A DNA stretch of 64,000 bases from Neorhizobium lilium. GTDB lineage: Bacteria; Pseudomonadota; Alphaproteobacteria; Rhizobiales; Rhizobiaceae. A model generated the notes under the pieces. The model was not told the origin of the DNA. It searched no databases and saw only the letters and a list, made by a program, of their open reading frames with translations. Location: assembly GCF_004053875.1 (NCBI RefSeq), contig NZ_SBIP01000001.1:434001-498000 (forward strand), read 5' to 3'. Below, piece by piece: positions 1-8,049 of this stretch (positions are counted from its first letter, which is position 1; each line of letters begins with the position of its first letter). Both the position numbers and the translations under genes were made by a program.

Positions 1-936
1 GCTGAAACACCAGGCCGTGTGGCTCAACCCATATTTGACAAGAAAGTCCTCGACGAAGGGGCGACCGAAATTCTCTACGGTGCCATACAGGTCGTCTTTG
101 CAATCGGGGCAAAACCCCCATTCCGTCACCACGATGGGCTTGACGCGATACAGGTCGCCCAATGTCGCAAGGCGAGCTGCAAAGTCGTCCCGCTCAGCAT
201 TCGGGTATGAATGCCATACATAGGCGGTCCTGCCGTCTTCGATCAGGTGATTGCGCATACCGACAAGATCGTGCGCCCAATAGCCGCCTGCACATAAAAC
301 GACATTGTCGGCCCTTTTCCTGATCACCCTGATAATGTCGGTCCAGGCTTGGTGGAAGATTGGCCAGTGTTTTCCGTTCGCAACCCAAAGGCGCTCTTCG
401 GCCACCGGTTCATTCCACAACTCAAACAGCACACAGGGGTCGTTTGCATATTGTCGAGCCACCGCGTCCCAGAATCCAGCCGCGTCTTGCAAGCTCGATA
501 ACGAAATGTCTGTGGGCAAACCCCACTCGGCCGGAACCAGGGGCTCGTAGTAGCCCGGAAAGCCTATCGCATGCCAATCGATGATGACGAAGAGCCGTTC
601 GGCGCGCGCCGCAGCGACCTCCCGTGCCAGTGCCCGGCGCGTTCCTTCCAAATCGGCGCGCCAATGGCCTGGCAATACGCTGATGCGCACACAGTTGGCG
701 GACCAGCTCCGGGCAATCGTTTTGTAGTCTCCGATCGTTCTGTTCGCCCTGATGTATAGCGGGTCGCCGACGGCCACCCCTGTCAGTCGCAGCTTTTGGC
801 CATCATATGTAAAGTGATTGCCTTCGATCTCGAGTTGGACCGATCGTCCAGCGAGAACGTCCGAGGCCGGCATCGTCAGCAGAGGCAGGGTGCTTAGGCC
901 GCTCAGCACCTGCCTGCGGTACAAATTGTTACTCAT
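1..936 (-). CDS. Glycoside hydrolase family 5 (cellulase-like), C-terminus beyond window
   Basis: A reading frame of 312 codons runs off the left edge with no stop. It hydrolyses beta-glucans or related polysaccharides if it acts like its family. The acid/base motif LFELWNEP (Glu176) and the nucleophile motif VVTEWGF (Glu272) of GH5 are both visible, as is a DWH motif near residue 120. Residues 1-30 (NLYRRQVLSGLSTLPLLTMPA) look like an export signal with an RR pair, possibly Tat. The ATG overlaps the stop of the upstream Wzz-like gene by four bases (ATGA), so the two are translationally coupled, which suggests trimming or release of the same polysaccharide. Family assignment is firm; substrate is inference. 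Confidence 0.85.
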   Translation of the reverse strand, partial: MSNNLYRRQVLSGLSTLPLLTMPASDVLAGRSVQLEIEGNHFTYDGQKLRLTGVAVGDPLYIRANRTIGDYKTIARSWSANCVRISVLPGHWRADLEGTRRALAREVAAARAERLFVIIDWHAIGFPGYYEPLVPAEWGLPTDISLSSLQDAAGFWDAVARQYANDPCVLFELWNEPVAEERLWVANGKHWPIFHQAWTDIIRVIRKRADNVVLCAGGYWAHDLVGMRNHLIEDGRTAYVWHSYPNAERDDFAARLATLGDLYRVKPIVVTEWGFCPDCKDDLYGTVENFGRPFVEDFLVKYGLSHTAWCFS

Positions 937-2474
937 GATCTATAGCCGTCTTCCTTCCGGCTTGCCCGGGGAACGCGCGGCGCATCGGAGGAGTATCTGT
1001 CATAAAGATTGAGGAGTGGCGGCGGGACGTGGCCTTCCGGAGCTTTGATTTCATCCCGTTCGGTACTGTAAGCCCGATCTCGCAGATAGCCGTAGCCGAT
1101 GCCAAGCGACCAACCAAGGCTTATACCGAAGCCCACCGAAACGACGAGCATCATGGACAGGGAAGGCGGAGACTTTCGACGGATCGGTGTCGAAGCCGGA
1201 GAAACAATCTGAGCATTGATTGTGTTCAACAACCCCTGTTCACGCGTTTCCCGGGAACGGGTCAGAGCCTCCTCATAAAGCGCCCGTGCGCTGTCCGCAT
1301 CACGCTGGAGTTGCCTGAGCTCAATCCGGGCCGAGTCTATATCTTGGACCTGGGAAATGAGAGGGTCGAGCGACTTTACCGCGGATTCGTATTCGGACTT
1401 GGATCGCTCGTACTCAATGCTGGCATACTGGGCCAGTCGTGCCATCTCGGCACTGACCGCGCGCTCTACTGCCGCCACCTTGCTTCGGGCGGTAATCACC
1501 CTCGGATGCCGCTCTCCCAACGTTGCGGCTAGTGTCGATACATCCGCCTCGGACGCTTCCATTTCCGCGCGCAAGCGCATCAGATCAGGAGACGCAGTCG
1601 CGATCGGTGACGATAGAAACCGCTCAGGATGGGCGAGCAGGGCTTTGAGCTGATCGCGATCTACCTTCCGCTTGTTCATGGTGTCTTGCGCGGTCGAGAC
1701 AGCTGTACTGTTCTGACTGAGACGGCTCTCTGCCAGAACGGTCCCGTTCGCATCGACGATGTGATTATCAACTTTAAACTTCGCAATCGCATCTTCGCGC
1801 ACCTTGAGTGCCGACTGCAGCGACGTTAGCCGGTTCTCAAGACTTTCCGACGCGGTGTTGGCCTGATCCGTGCGCTGCTTGTCACGCAACTGCAGATAAG
1901 ACTTTACAACGGCATTGCTGATCTCCGCTGCTCTAGTGGCGCTCTGGCTTCGCGCATAAACGGTGATCATATAGGTCCGGTCTTCCCGGACGACGTTGAT
2001 ATTTTTCGCCAGTCGCTCGACAGCCTGCTGCACCGGATCCACGGTAGAAGCGCTAGGCGGACCGAACGAGAGCAACGAACTTGCGTTGCCGCGACCGCCA
2101 AATTCTTCATCTTTCGTTAGATCGAGGCTTTCGACCACGAGCTTCAAGACAGACGTGGATTGCATGATCCGGACCTGGCTTTCCACCACAACGACACCGG
2201 AGTCGCCCGCGGCCACCGGCGGAGCGAGATCGTTCCGCAGAACCTGCAAATTCTGAGGATCGACATAGATCTGTGCACTTGCCTCGTAAACGGGCTTGAT
2301 GAACGGCATAATCGAAAGGCAGAGCAAACCGAATATCACGGCACCCGCCAGCGCCCAAAATCTCGATGCCCAAAGCCGTGAAGCGAGTTCCCATACCGTG
2401 ATGCGAGGAATAGTTTCGACCGCTTCCGCGGCTTTCGGTAACATTCTCTCGTGAGGCTGAAACATCATCTTCAT
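933..2474 (-). CDS. Wzz/GumC/ExoP-type polysaccharide chain-length protein
   Basis: An inner-membrane co-polymerase that sets polysaccharide chain length. It has an N-terminal membrane segment (about residues 25-50 of this start), a long periplasmic coiled-coil region rich in Glu/Arg/Ala, a second membrane segment near the C-terminus just after a Pro-rich PIRRKSPPSL stretch, and a short cytoplasmic tail. There is no C-terminal tyrosine-kinase (Walker) domain, unlike full-length ExoP, so a separate kinase may be encoded elsewhere. The frame is open to 2552; I prefer the ATG at 2474 because the extra N-terminal 26 residues look non-structural, but neither start has a good ribosome site. It forms an operon with the GH5 gene. 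Confidence 0.85.
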   Translation of the reverse strand: MKMMFQPHERMLPKAAEAVETIPRITVWELASRLWASRFWALAGAVIFGLLCLSIMPFIKPVYEASAQIYVDPQNLQVLRNDLAPPVAAGDSGVVVVESQVRIMQSTSVLKLVVESLDLTKDEEFGGRGNASSLLSFGPPSASTVDPVQQAVERLAKNINVVREDRTYMITVYARSQSATRAAEISNAVVKSYLQLRDKQRTDQANTASESLENRLTSLQSALKVREDAIAKFKVDNHIVDANGTVLAESRLSQNSTAVSTAQDTMNKRKVDRDQLKALLAHPERFLSSPIATASPDLMRLRAEMEASEADVSTLAATLGERHPRVITARSKVAAVERAVSAEMARLAQYASIEYERSKSEYESAVKSLDPLISQVQDIDSARIELRQLQRDADSARALYEEALTRSRETREQGLLNTINAQIVSPASTPIRRKSPPSLSMMLVVSVGFGISLGWSLGIGYGYLRDRAYSTERDEIKAPEGHVPPPLLNLYDRYSSDAPRVPRASRKEDGYRS

Positions 2475-2727
2475 CCCGCAGATGCGATATTTTATCTGTT
2501 CTTGCTCTGCTTCAAGCGGATCCAAACCGGACCGCCAGCCATCCTCCCGCATAAAGATTAGAAAGTGGTAACCTCGGCAGGTCGGTTTGGGATCAACCCT
2601 GAGAAGTGCCGACGTCTGCTTAACGCTCCCTTATCCTGTCCCATGTATGCCGGGCAGGAGATCAAGATGGCTGAGAAGTGCTATGCCGCATCAACTGGAG
2701 GCCTCCTCGCAAGGAGTGTCTCATAAA

Positions 2728-3861
2728 ATGAGGTTTATCGCCCAGCGCCATGACCGACTGGAGACGGTTGAAGGGACATGGCGGCAGTTCGAAGCCGCGG
2801 GATCGACCACGGCCTTCCAGCGATTTGACTGGATGAAGGGGATAGCGACCTATCTGTCCGGACCTGCCAAAGGTCGGCCGTTCGTCGTCGAAGTTCGCGA
2901 TGCTTTTACCGGGCAGAGCTTCCTGCTCCTACCCTTGATCCTAATCCAGAAATTCGGCCATAGGGTTATCGAATATCTCAGCTTGGGCGTATGCGACATA
3001 AGCCTGCCCATCGTGGCTCCGGGGCATGTCTTTTCGGAGGAAGAGGGAACATCCCTTTGGCAGGCCATCGTCGCAGTTCTTCCGAAGGCCGACTTGATCA
3101 ATATAGGCCGGATCCCGAGGGTTATGGGAGGCACGGTCAACCCCCTCGCCATGCTGCCTTGCGTCTACCCCATCGCGATGGAGGGTTTTGCCGTCAAGCT
3201 CAATGGAGATCCAAGCACCATTGTAGATCGAATTACGAATGGGCAGACACGGCGGATATTGAAAACATCCAAAAGGCGTCTGGAAGAGCTCGGCCCGGTT
3301 CGCCTCATGGTTGCGGATACCGACGCCGATCTTGGTGCGCTGCTGACTGTCATGATTTCTCAACGCTTGGAACGGTTTCGTCAGCTAGACCGGTTCGACC
3401 CGTTGGGCGTGCCTCACGTTCAGGAATTTTATAAAGCCGCCGCATTTGCCGGCTTGAAAGGCGAGAATCCGGCGCGCGCTTTTGGACTTGCAGTCGGCGA
3501 CGAGACCATTGCTACGGCCTATGGTCTCGTCAATGGCGACACGTTCCACCTGATCATTCTCAGTATGGCGGATGGCATCTGGCGTTCTTGCTCTCCTGGA
3601 ACCGCCATTGTTGCGCAACTCATCCGTTGGGCTCGGGAAGAACGATTTACAACCATGGATTTTTCCATCGGAGAGCTGACTTACAAGAAAGGATTCGGAG
3701 GCCAGGCCTCCGCACTCTACGCTTTGGAGCGCCCTTTTACGGTGCGTGGAAAAGCGGTCATCGCGTTGAGAACCCGGTTTGATGAATTCAAGAGAAAGCT
3801 GAAGTCCAACAGGCTGCTCTGGACAGGCCTGAAGTCCATCATCTCCGGCTTGAGACGGTAA
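2728..3861 (+). CDS. GNAT-fold acetyltransferase, CelD/BcsL type
   Basis: A 377-residue protein resembling the CelD/BcsL group of GNAT acyltransferases, which accompany cellulose and exopolysaccharide clusters in rhizobia. The C-terminal half carries the typical pattern: an exposed acceptor domain (FGLAVGDETIATAYG), then FSIGELTYKKGFGG near residue 320, where the Y-K-x-x-F element is characteristic. No signal peptide or membrane segment is evident, so it is probably cytoplasmic. The start at 2728 is chosen because AAGGAG lies at 2711-2716; the frame is open upstream to 2587 but that part is low complexity. It is divergent from the Wzz-like gene. The acyl acceptor is unknown. Confidence 0.75.
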   Translation: MRFIAQRHDRLETVEGTWRQFEAAGSTTAFQRFDWMKGIATYLSGPAKGRPFVVEVRDAFTGQSFLLLPLILIQKFGHRVIEYLSLGVCDISLPIVAPGHVFSEEEGTSLWQAIVAVLPKADLINIGRIPRVMGGTVNPLAMLPCVYPIAMEGFAVKLNGDPSTIVDRITNGQTRRILKTSKRRLEELGPVRLMVADTDADLGALLTVMISQRLERFRQLDRFDPLGVPHVQEFYKAAAFAGLKGENPARAFGLAVGDETIATAYGLVNGDTFHLIILSMADGIWRSCSPGTAIVAQLIRWAREERFTTMDFSIGELTYKKGFGGQASALYALERPFTVRGKAVIALRTRFDEFKRKLKSNRLLWTGLKSIISGLRR

Positions 3862-4058
3862 TCTCACGCATTGGCTACATAATCATATCAGCTTCTTAAT
3901 TTCTGGCGGCCGGAGTCGTTGGCATCGGCATTATCGCGGATTGTGCTTTGGCATCCGGTGCGATGATACGGTTCCTGGAAACGGTGCTCGTCCCCTGGAA
4001 GGGCAAGAACTGATAGAGGACTGTTGGCAGGACCACTCGGCCGCATTTCCCATCATGG

Positions 4059-5078
4059 TCAAACGGCAAATACCCTTGCTCGACGCAACGTCACGAAACC
4101 ACGCTCATTTGCCCTGACTGGCCGTTCCGGCTCCACGTCGAATTCCAGATGTTCGCCATTCTCGGTTGTCGCCAGAACGCGGCGGCTGTCCGGACGGTCG
4201 AGAATCCGATCGATGCTGGCCGCAATGCCCGGTCCATGTGCGGACCAGTCGAGATCGGCGGGGCGCGCATAAAGCTCCGCCTTGCCGTCCGCCATGCCGC
4301 CAACCTCGATCGCCGCACCGCTCGCATAGGCGCGGCCATCACGTACTTGCGCCTGCAGCATATTGGCGTCGCCGAGGAACTTCATCACGAAGGCAGATTG
4401 CGGGTTGCGGCAGACCTCTTCCGGCGTGCCCTGCTGAACGATCTGGCCGTCCTTCAGGATGACGACCCTGTCGGCTAGATCGAGCGCTTCCTCCTGATCA
4501 TGAGTAACGAAGATGGTGGTAATGCCGAGCTCGCGGTGAATTTCGCGCAGCCAGCGGCGCAGATCGTGGCGAACATTGGCATCCAGCGCACCAAAGGGCT
4601 CGTCGAGCAGCAGCACTTTCGGATCGACCGACAGTGCCCGGGCCAGCGCCACCCGCTGCCGCTGGCCACCGGAAATCTGCGCTGGAAACCTGTTGCCAAG
4701 GCCTTCCAGCCGCACCAGCCGCAGTAAATCCACGACACGCGCCGCAATCGCAGTCTTTTCGCGCTTCACTTTCGAGACCTTCATGCCGAAAGCGATGTTT
4801 TCAGCCACCGTCATATGCGGGAACAGCGCATAATGCTGGAAGACGAAGCCGACGCCGCGGTCGCGCACCGGGATGCCGGTTGCATCGTGATCGCCGAAAT
4901 AGATGTGGCCGCCATCGGCATATTCGAGACCGGCCACCATGCGCAGGATGGTCGTCTTGCCGGAGCCGGAAGGTCCGAGCAGTGCAACAAGCTCGCCACT
5001 TTCTATATCCAGCGAGACATCCCGCACGGCGCGAAACGTGTCGAAGGTCTTAACGACGTGGTCGAGGCGGATTTTCAT
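4059..5078 (-). CDS. cysA: Sulfate/thiosulfate ABC transporter ATPase CysA
   Basis: The 339-residue ATP-hydrolysing subunit of the sulfate importer. Walker A GPSGSGKTT is near residue 38, the signature ISGGQRQR follows, then Walker B VLLLDEPFGALD and the switch His in VTHDQEEALDLADR. A C-terminal extension of about 100 residues corresponds to the regulatory TOBE-like region of CysA. The ATG overlaps the cysW stop by four bases. A larger frame extends upstream to 5672, but that portion is the shadow of cysW. It is the last gene of the cysPTWA-order operon. Confidence 0.94.
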   Translation of the reverse strand: MKIRLDHVVKTFDTFRAVRDVSLDIESGELVALLGPSGSGKTTILRMVAGLEYADGGHIYFGDHDATGIPVRDRGVGFVFQHYALFPHMTVAENIAFGMKVSKVKREKTAIAARVVDLLRLVRLEGLGNRFPAQISGGQRQRVALARALSVDPKVLLLDEPFGALDANVRHDLRRWLREIHRELGITTIFVTHDQEEALDLADRVVILKDGQIVQQGTPEEVCRNPQSAFVMKFLGDANMLQAQVRDGRAYASGAAIEVGGMADGKAELYARPADLDWSAHGPGIAASIDRILDRPDSRRVLATTENGEHLEFDVEPERPVRANERGFVTLRRARVFAV

Positions 5079-5962
5079 GATGCTTTCTCCGCGGGCTGGG
5101 TGACAAGGGCAGGACGGCGGACCCGGCCGGCCCCTTGTCTTTCCAGTGCCACCTTGGCGATGATGGTGAAGAGCGCGATCAGCGCCAGGATAGAAGCTGA
5201 CGCGAAGGCGCCAGCTGCCTGGTAGTCGTGGTAGAGCAGCTCGATGTGCAAGGGCAGTGTATTGGTCTGGCCACGGATATTGCCAGATACGACGGACACG
5301 GCGCCGAACTCGCCCATGACGCGCGCATTGCACAACACGACGCCATAAAGCAGCGCCCATTTGATGTTGGGCAGCGTTACCGAGAAGAACGTCCGCCATC
5401 CCGACGCGCCGAGCGAGGTGGCCGCCTCCTCCAGATCCCGTCCTTGCGCCTGCATCAGCGGGATCAATTCCCGCGCGACGAACGGCGCCGTCACGAACAT
5501 AGAGGCAAGGATGATGCCGGGCACCGCGAACAGGATCTTGATGCCCCAGTCGTCCAGCAGCGGGCCAAATAGCCCCTGCAGGCCATAGACAAAAAGATAG
5601 GCGACACCCGCAACGATCGGCGAGACCGAGAAGGGTATCTCGATCACGACAAGCAGGAAACGCTTGCCCCAAAAATCGAACTTGGTGATCGACCAGGCCG
5701 CAGCCACACCGAAGGCGGTATTGACCGGCACGGCGATCATCGCCGTGAACACGGTGAGCAGGATAGCATGCTGCGTGTCGGGATGAGCGATCGTGTCGCG
5801 AAAGACAGCCCAGCCCCTGGAAAAGGCCTCGACGCCGATGATCAGCAATGGCGCAAGGACCAGGAAGGCGCCAAGAATAAGAACGAGGCCGATCAGCAGT
5901 CGACGGACGAGCGGCCCGTCACCGACCCTTGGCGGCCTTTTGCCTCTTGCCATGCCACCCAT
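5075..5962 (-). CDS. cysW: Sulfate/thiosulfate ABC transporter permease CysW
   Basis: A 295-residue inner-membrane permease with about six hydrophobic segments and the ABC-permease EAA loop (LEEAATSLGASGWRTFF, around residue 185), which contacts CysA. The motif RVMGEFGAVSVVSGN is typical of the CysW/CysT family. A good ribosome site (AGGAA) lies six bases before the ATG at 5962, which supports this start. It lies two bases after the CysT stop, so translation is coupled. Its C-terminal tail (QGAGRVRRP) is basic and cytoplasmic. Confidence 0.94.
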   Translation of the reverse strand: MGGMARGKRPPRVGDGPLVRRLLIGLVLILGAFLVLAPLLIIGVEAFSRGWAVFRDTIAHPDTQHAILLTVFTAMIAVPVNTAFGVAAAWSITKFDFWGKRFLLVVIEIPFSVSPIVAGVAYLFVYGLQGLFGPLLDDWGIKILFAVPGIILASMFVTAPFVARELIPLMQAQGRDLEEAATSLGASGWRTFFSVTLPNIKWALLYGVVLCNARVMGEFGAVSVVSGNIRGQTNTLPLHIELLYHDYQAAGAFASASILALIALFTIIAKVALERQGAGRVRRPALVTQPAEKAS

Positions 5963-5964
5963 GG

Positions 5965-6786
5965 TTAGTTCCTCACCGTGTAGCGAAGGGCGCGAGATTG
6001 CATCCAGTTCGTCAGCGCCAGCATAAGGAAGGCCGTGAACAGCAGCACCGAACTGATCGCGGCGGCAGCTTGGTAATCATATTCCTCCAGCCGGATGAAA
6101 ACGAGCAACGCGGTGATCTCCGTCGACATCGGCTGGTTGCCCGCAATGAAGATGATCGCTCCGAATTCCCCCAGCGACCGGGCAAAGGAAAGCGATAGGC
6201 CGGCCAGAATTGCGGGCGTCAGCAGCGGCAGGATGATTGTGCGAAAGATGGTCCAATCCGAGCCGCCGAGCGATTGCGCTGCTTCCTCCAGCGCCGGATC
6301 GAGATCCTCCAGCACCGGCTGGACGGTGCGCACGATGAAGGGGAGCGAGGTGAAGCACATAGCGATCATGATGCCGAGCGGCGTATAGGCCACCTTGATA
6401 CCGAGATCGGCAAGCACCGAGCCGAACCAGCCATTGGTGGTAAACAGCGCCGTCAGTGCAATGCCGGCAACAGCCGTTGGCAGCGCAAAGGGGAGATCGA
6501 CCATGGCATCGACCAGGCGCCAGCCGGGAAACCGGTAGCGAGTGAGCACCCAGGCGAGGCCTAGACCGAAGAAGAGATTGAAGAGGGTGGCGCCGAGCGC
6601 GCAAAGCACCGTGACGCGGTAGCTGGCAAGCGCCCGTGAGGAGGAGACGATCCGCCAGTAATCCTCCGGTCCGAGGCTCGCCGCCTTGAAGACGAGGGCA
6701 GCCAGCGGCAGGACGACGATCAGCCCGACATAGAGCAGCGTAACGCCCAGCGACAAGCGCAATCCGGGCAGCACATTACGTCTCAA
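5965..6786 (-). CDS. cysT: Sulfate/thiosulfate ABC transporter permease CysT (CysU)
   Basis: An inner-membrane permease partnering CysW. It has six or so membrane segments and the EAA loop LEEAAQSLGGSDWTIFR. The frame can be read from a GTG at 6861, but that start has its GAGGAG only one base away and adds 25 residues absent from typical CysT. The TTG at 6786 has AGGA eight bases upstream and gives the family's usual N-terminus (RRNVLPGLRLSLG), about 273 residues. The motif SFARSLGEFGAIIFIAGN is diagnostic. It follows the binding-protein gene after about 138 bases. Confidence 0.92.
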   Translation of the reverse strand: MRRNVLPGLRLSLGVTLLYVGLIVVLPLAALVFKAASLGPEDYWRIVSSSRALASYRVTVLCALGATLFNLFFGLGLAWVLTRYRFPGWRLVDAMVDLPFALPTAVAGIALTALFTTNGWFGSVLADLGIKVAYTPLGIMIAMCFTSLPFIVRTVQPVLEDLDPALEEAAQSLGGSDWTIFRTIILPLLTPAILAGLSLSFARSLGEFGAIIFIAGNQPMSTEITALLVFIRLEEYDYQAAAAISSVLLFTAFLMLALTNWMQSRALRYTVRN

Positions 6787-6924
6787 GCGGTCATTCCTGT
6801 TCCTGAACAGCAAGAACCGGCGGATCCAAATCCACCGGCTCGATGCCGCAATTTGTGGCACTCCTCATTCCTGCGCTTGTCACAGAAATGAGCGTGCAAT
6901 GGTTCATCGCCGACTGGTAGCCAA

Positions 6925-7911
6925 TTACCGGCTACCGTAGAGCTTGTCGAGAGTTCCACCGGACGCAAAATGCTCTGACTGGATCTTGTCCCAGCCGCCA
7001 AACGCGTCATCGACCTTGACGAGGCGGATGGTCGGAAATTGATCCTTGAATTCAGCGGCGACCTTTTCGTTGTTGACGCGATGGCCGAACTGCGCCGCAA
7101 TCCGCTGGCCTTCCTCCGTGTAGAGAAAATCGAGATAGGATTTCGCCAGCGCCTCCGTGCCATGCTTCTTGGCAACCTTATCGACGACTGCAACCGGGAA
7201 TTCCGCGAGCAGGCTGACAGATGGAATGACGCTCGCCACCTTGTCGGTGCCATACTGTTTGACAATGCCGCGGGTCTCGGCCTCGAAGGTGATCAGCACG
7301 TCTCCGGTCTGGCGTTCTACGAAAGTGGTGGTCGCGGCGCGTCCGCCGGTATCGAAGACCGGGACATTGTCGAAGATCTTGGTGATATAGGCTTCGATCT
7401 TCTCCCGATCTCCCTTGAAGTTCTCATTCGCCCAGGCATAGGCCGCCAGATAGGTATAACGGGCATTGCCTGATGTCTTTGGGTTCGGGAAGACGGCATG
7501 GACGTCGTCGCGAGCAAGATCACCCCAGTCCTTGATGTTCTTCGGATTGCCGGCGCGCACCAGGAAGGACGGGAAGGAATAGAAGGGTGAGGCATTGTTT
7601 GGAAACGCCTTCGTCCAATCTTTCGATACGAAGCCGTTCTTGGCGAGGAAATCGATGTCGGTCGATTGATTGAAGGTGACCACATCGGCCTCAAGTCCCT
7701 CGACGATCGAACGCGCCTGCTTGGATGTGCCGGCATGGGATTGGTCGACGGTGACGCCCGGATGGCTTTTTATGAAGGCCTCGTTTTCAGCCACGAACAG
7801 TTCGCGCGAAACGTCATAGGAAGCATTGAGCAGTTTTGTCGGCGACTGCGCCAGAGCTGGCGCAGTAAACAGCGCGGCAAGCGCGGTGCCGAGAATGACG
7901 AGACGGTTCAT
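6925..7911 (-). CDS. Sulfate/thiosulfate-binding periplasmic protein (CysP/Sbp)
   Basis: A 328-residue periplasmic ligand-binding protein. A clear Sec signal peptide (MNRLVILGTALAALFTAPALA) with an Ala-x-Ala cleavage site precedes the mature start at about residue 22. Family-typical elements are LLNASYDVSRELF, VDQSHAGTSKQARS, VTFNQSTDID and FPNPKTSGNARYTYLAAYAW. A ribosome site GGAG lies seven bases before the ATG. It is the first gene of the sulfate operon, and CysTWA follow on the same strand. Whether sulfate or thiosulfate is preferred cannot be read from sequence. Confidence 0.93.
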   Translation of the reverse strand: MNRLVILGTALAALFTAPALAQSPTKLLNASYDVSRELFVAENEAFIKSHPGVTVDQSHAGTSKQARSIVEGLEADVVTFNQSTDIDFLAKNGFVSKDWTKAFPNNASPFYSFPSFLVRAGNPKNIKDWGDLARDDVHAVFPNPKTSGNARYTYLAAYAWANENFKGDREKIEAYITKIFDNVPVFDTGGRAATTTFVERQTGDVLITFEAETRGIVKQYGTDKVASVIPSVSLLAEFPVAVVDKVAKKHGTEALAKSYLDFLYTEEGQRIAAQFGHRVNNEKVAAEFKDQFPTIRLVKVDDAFGGWDKIQSEHFASGGTLDKLYGSR

Positions 7912-8049
7912 GCAAAACTCCGTTGGTTATCAAACAAGAACTACCAAGCTGCGCATGACCATGCGAGGAATGATGACCTGAAGGTTCCACCGATCCTAGA
8001 ATTCTGATCCAATTTCCAGTTGGCCGGCGTTGGTTTTTAGGCACGCATC

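Noticed and set aside
3862-4058. A minus-strand open tail ending in RNRIIAPDAKAQSAIMP followed by TAA
   Set aside because: It might be the C-terminus of a lost protein, but it has no start, overlaps the end of cysA in another frame, and I recognise no family.
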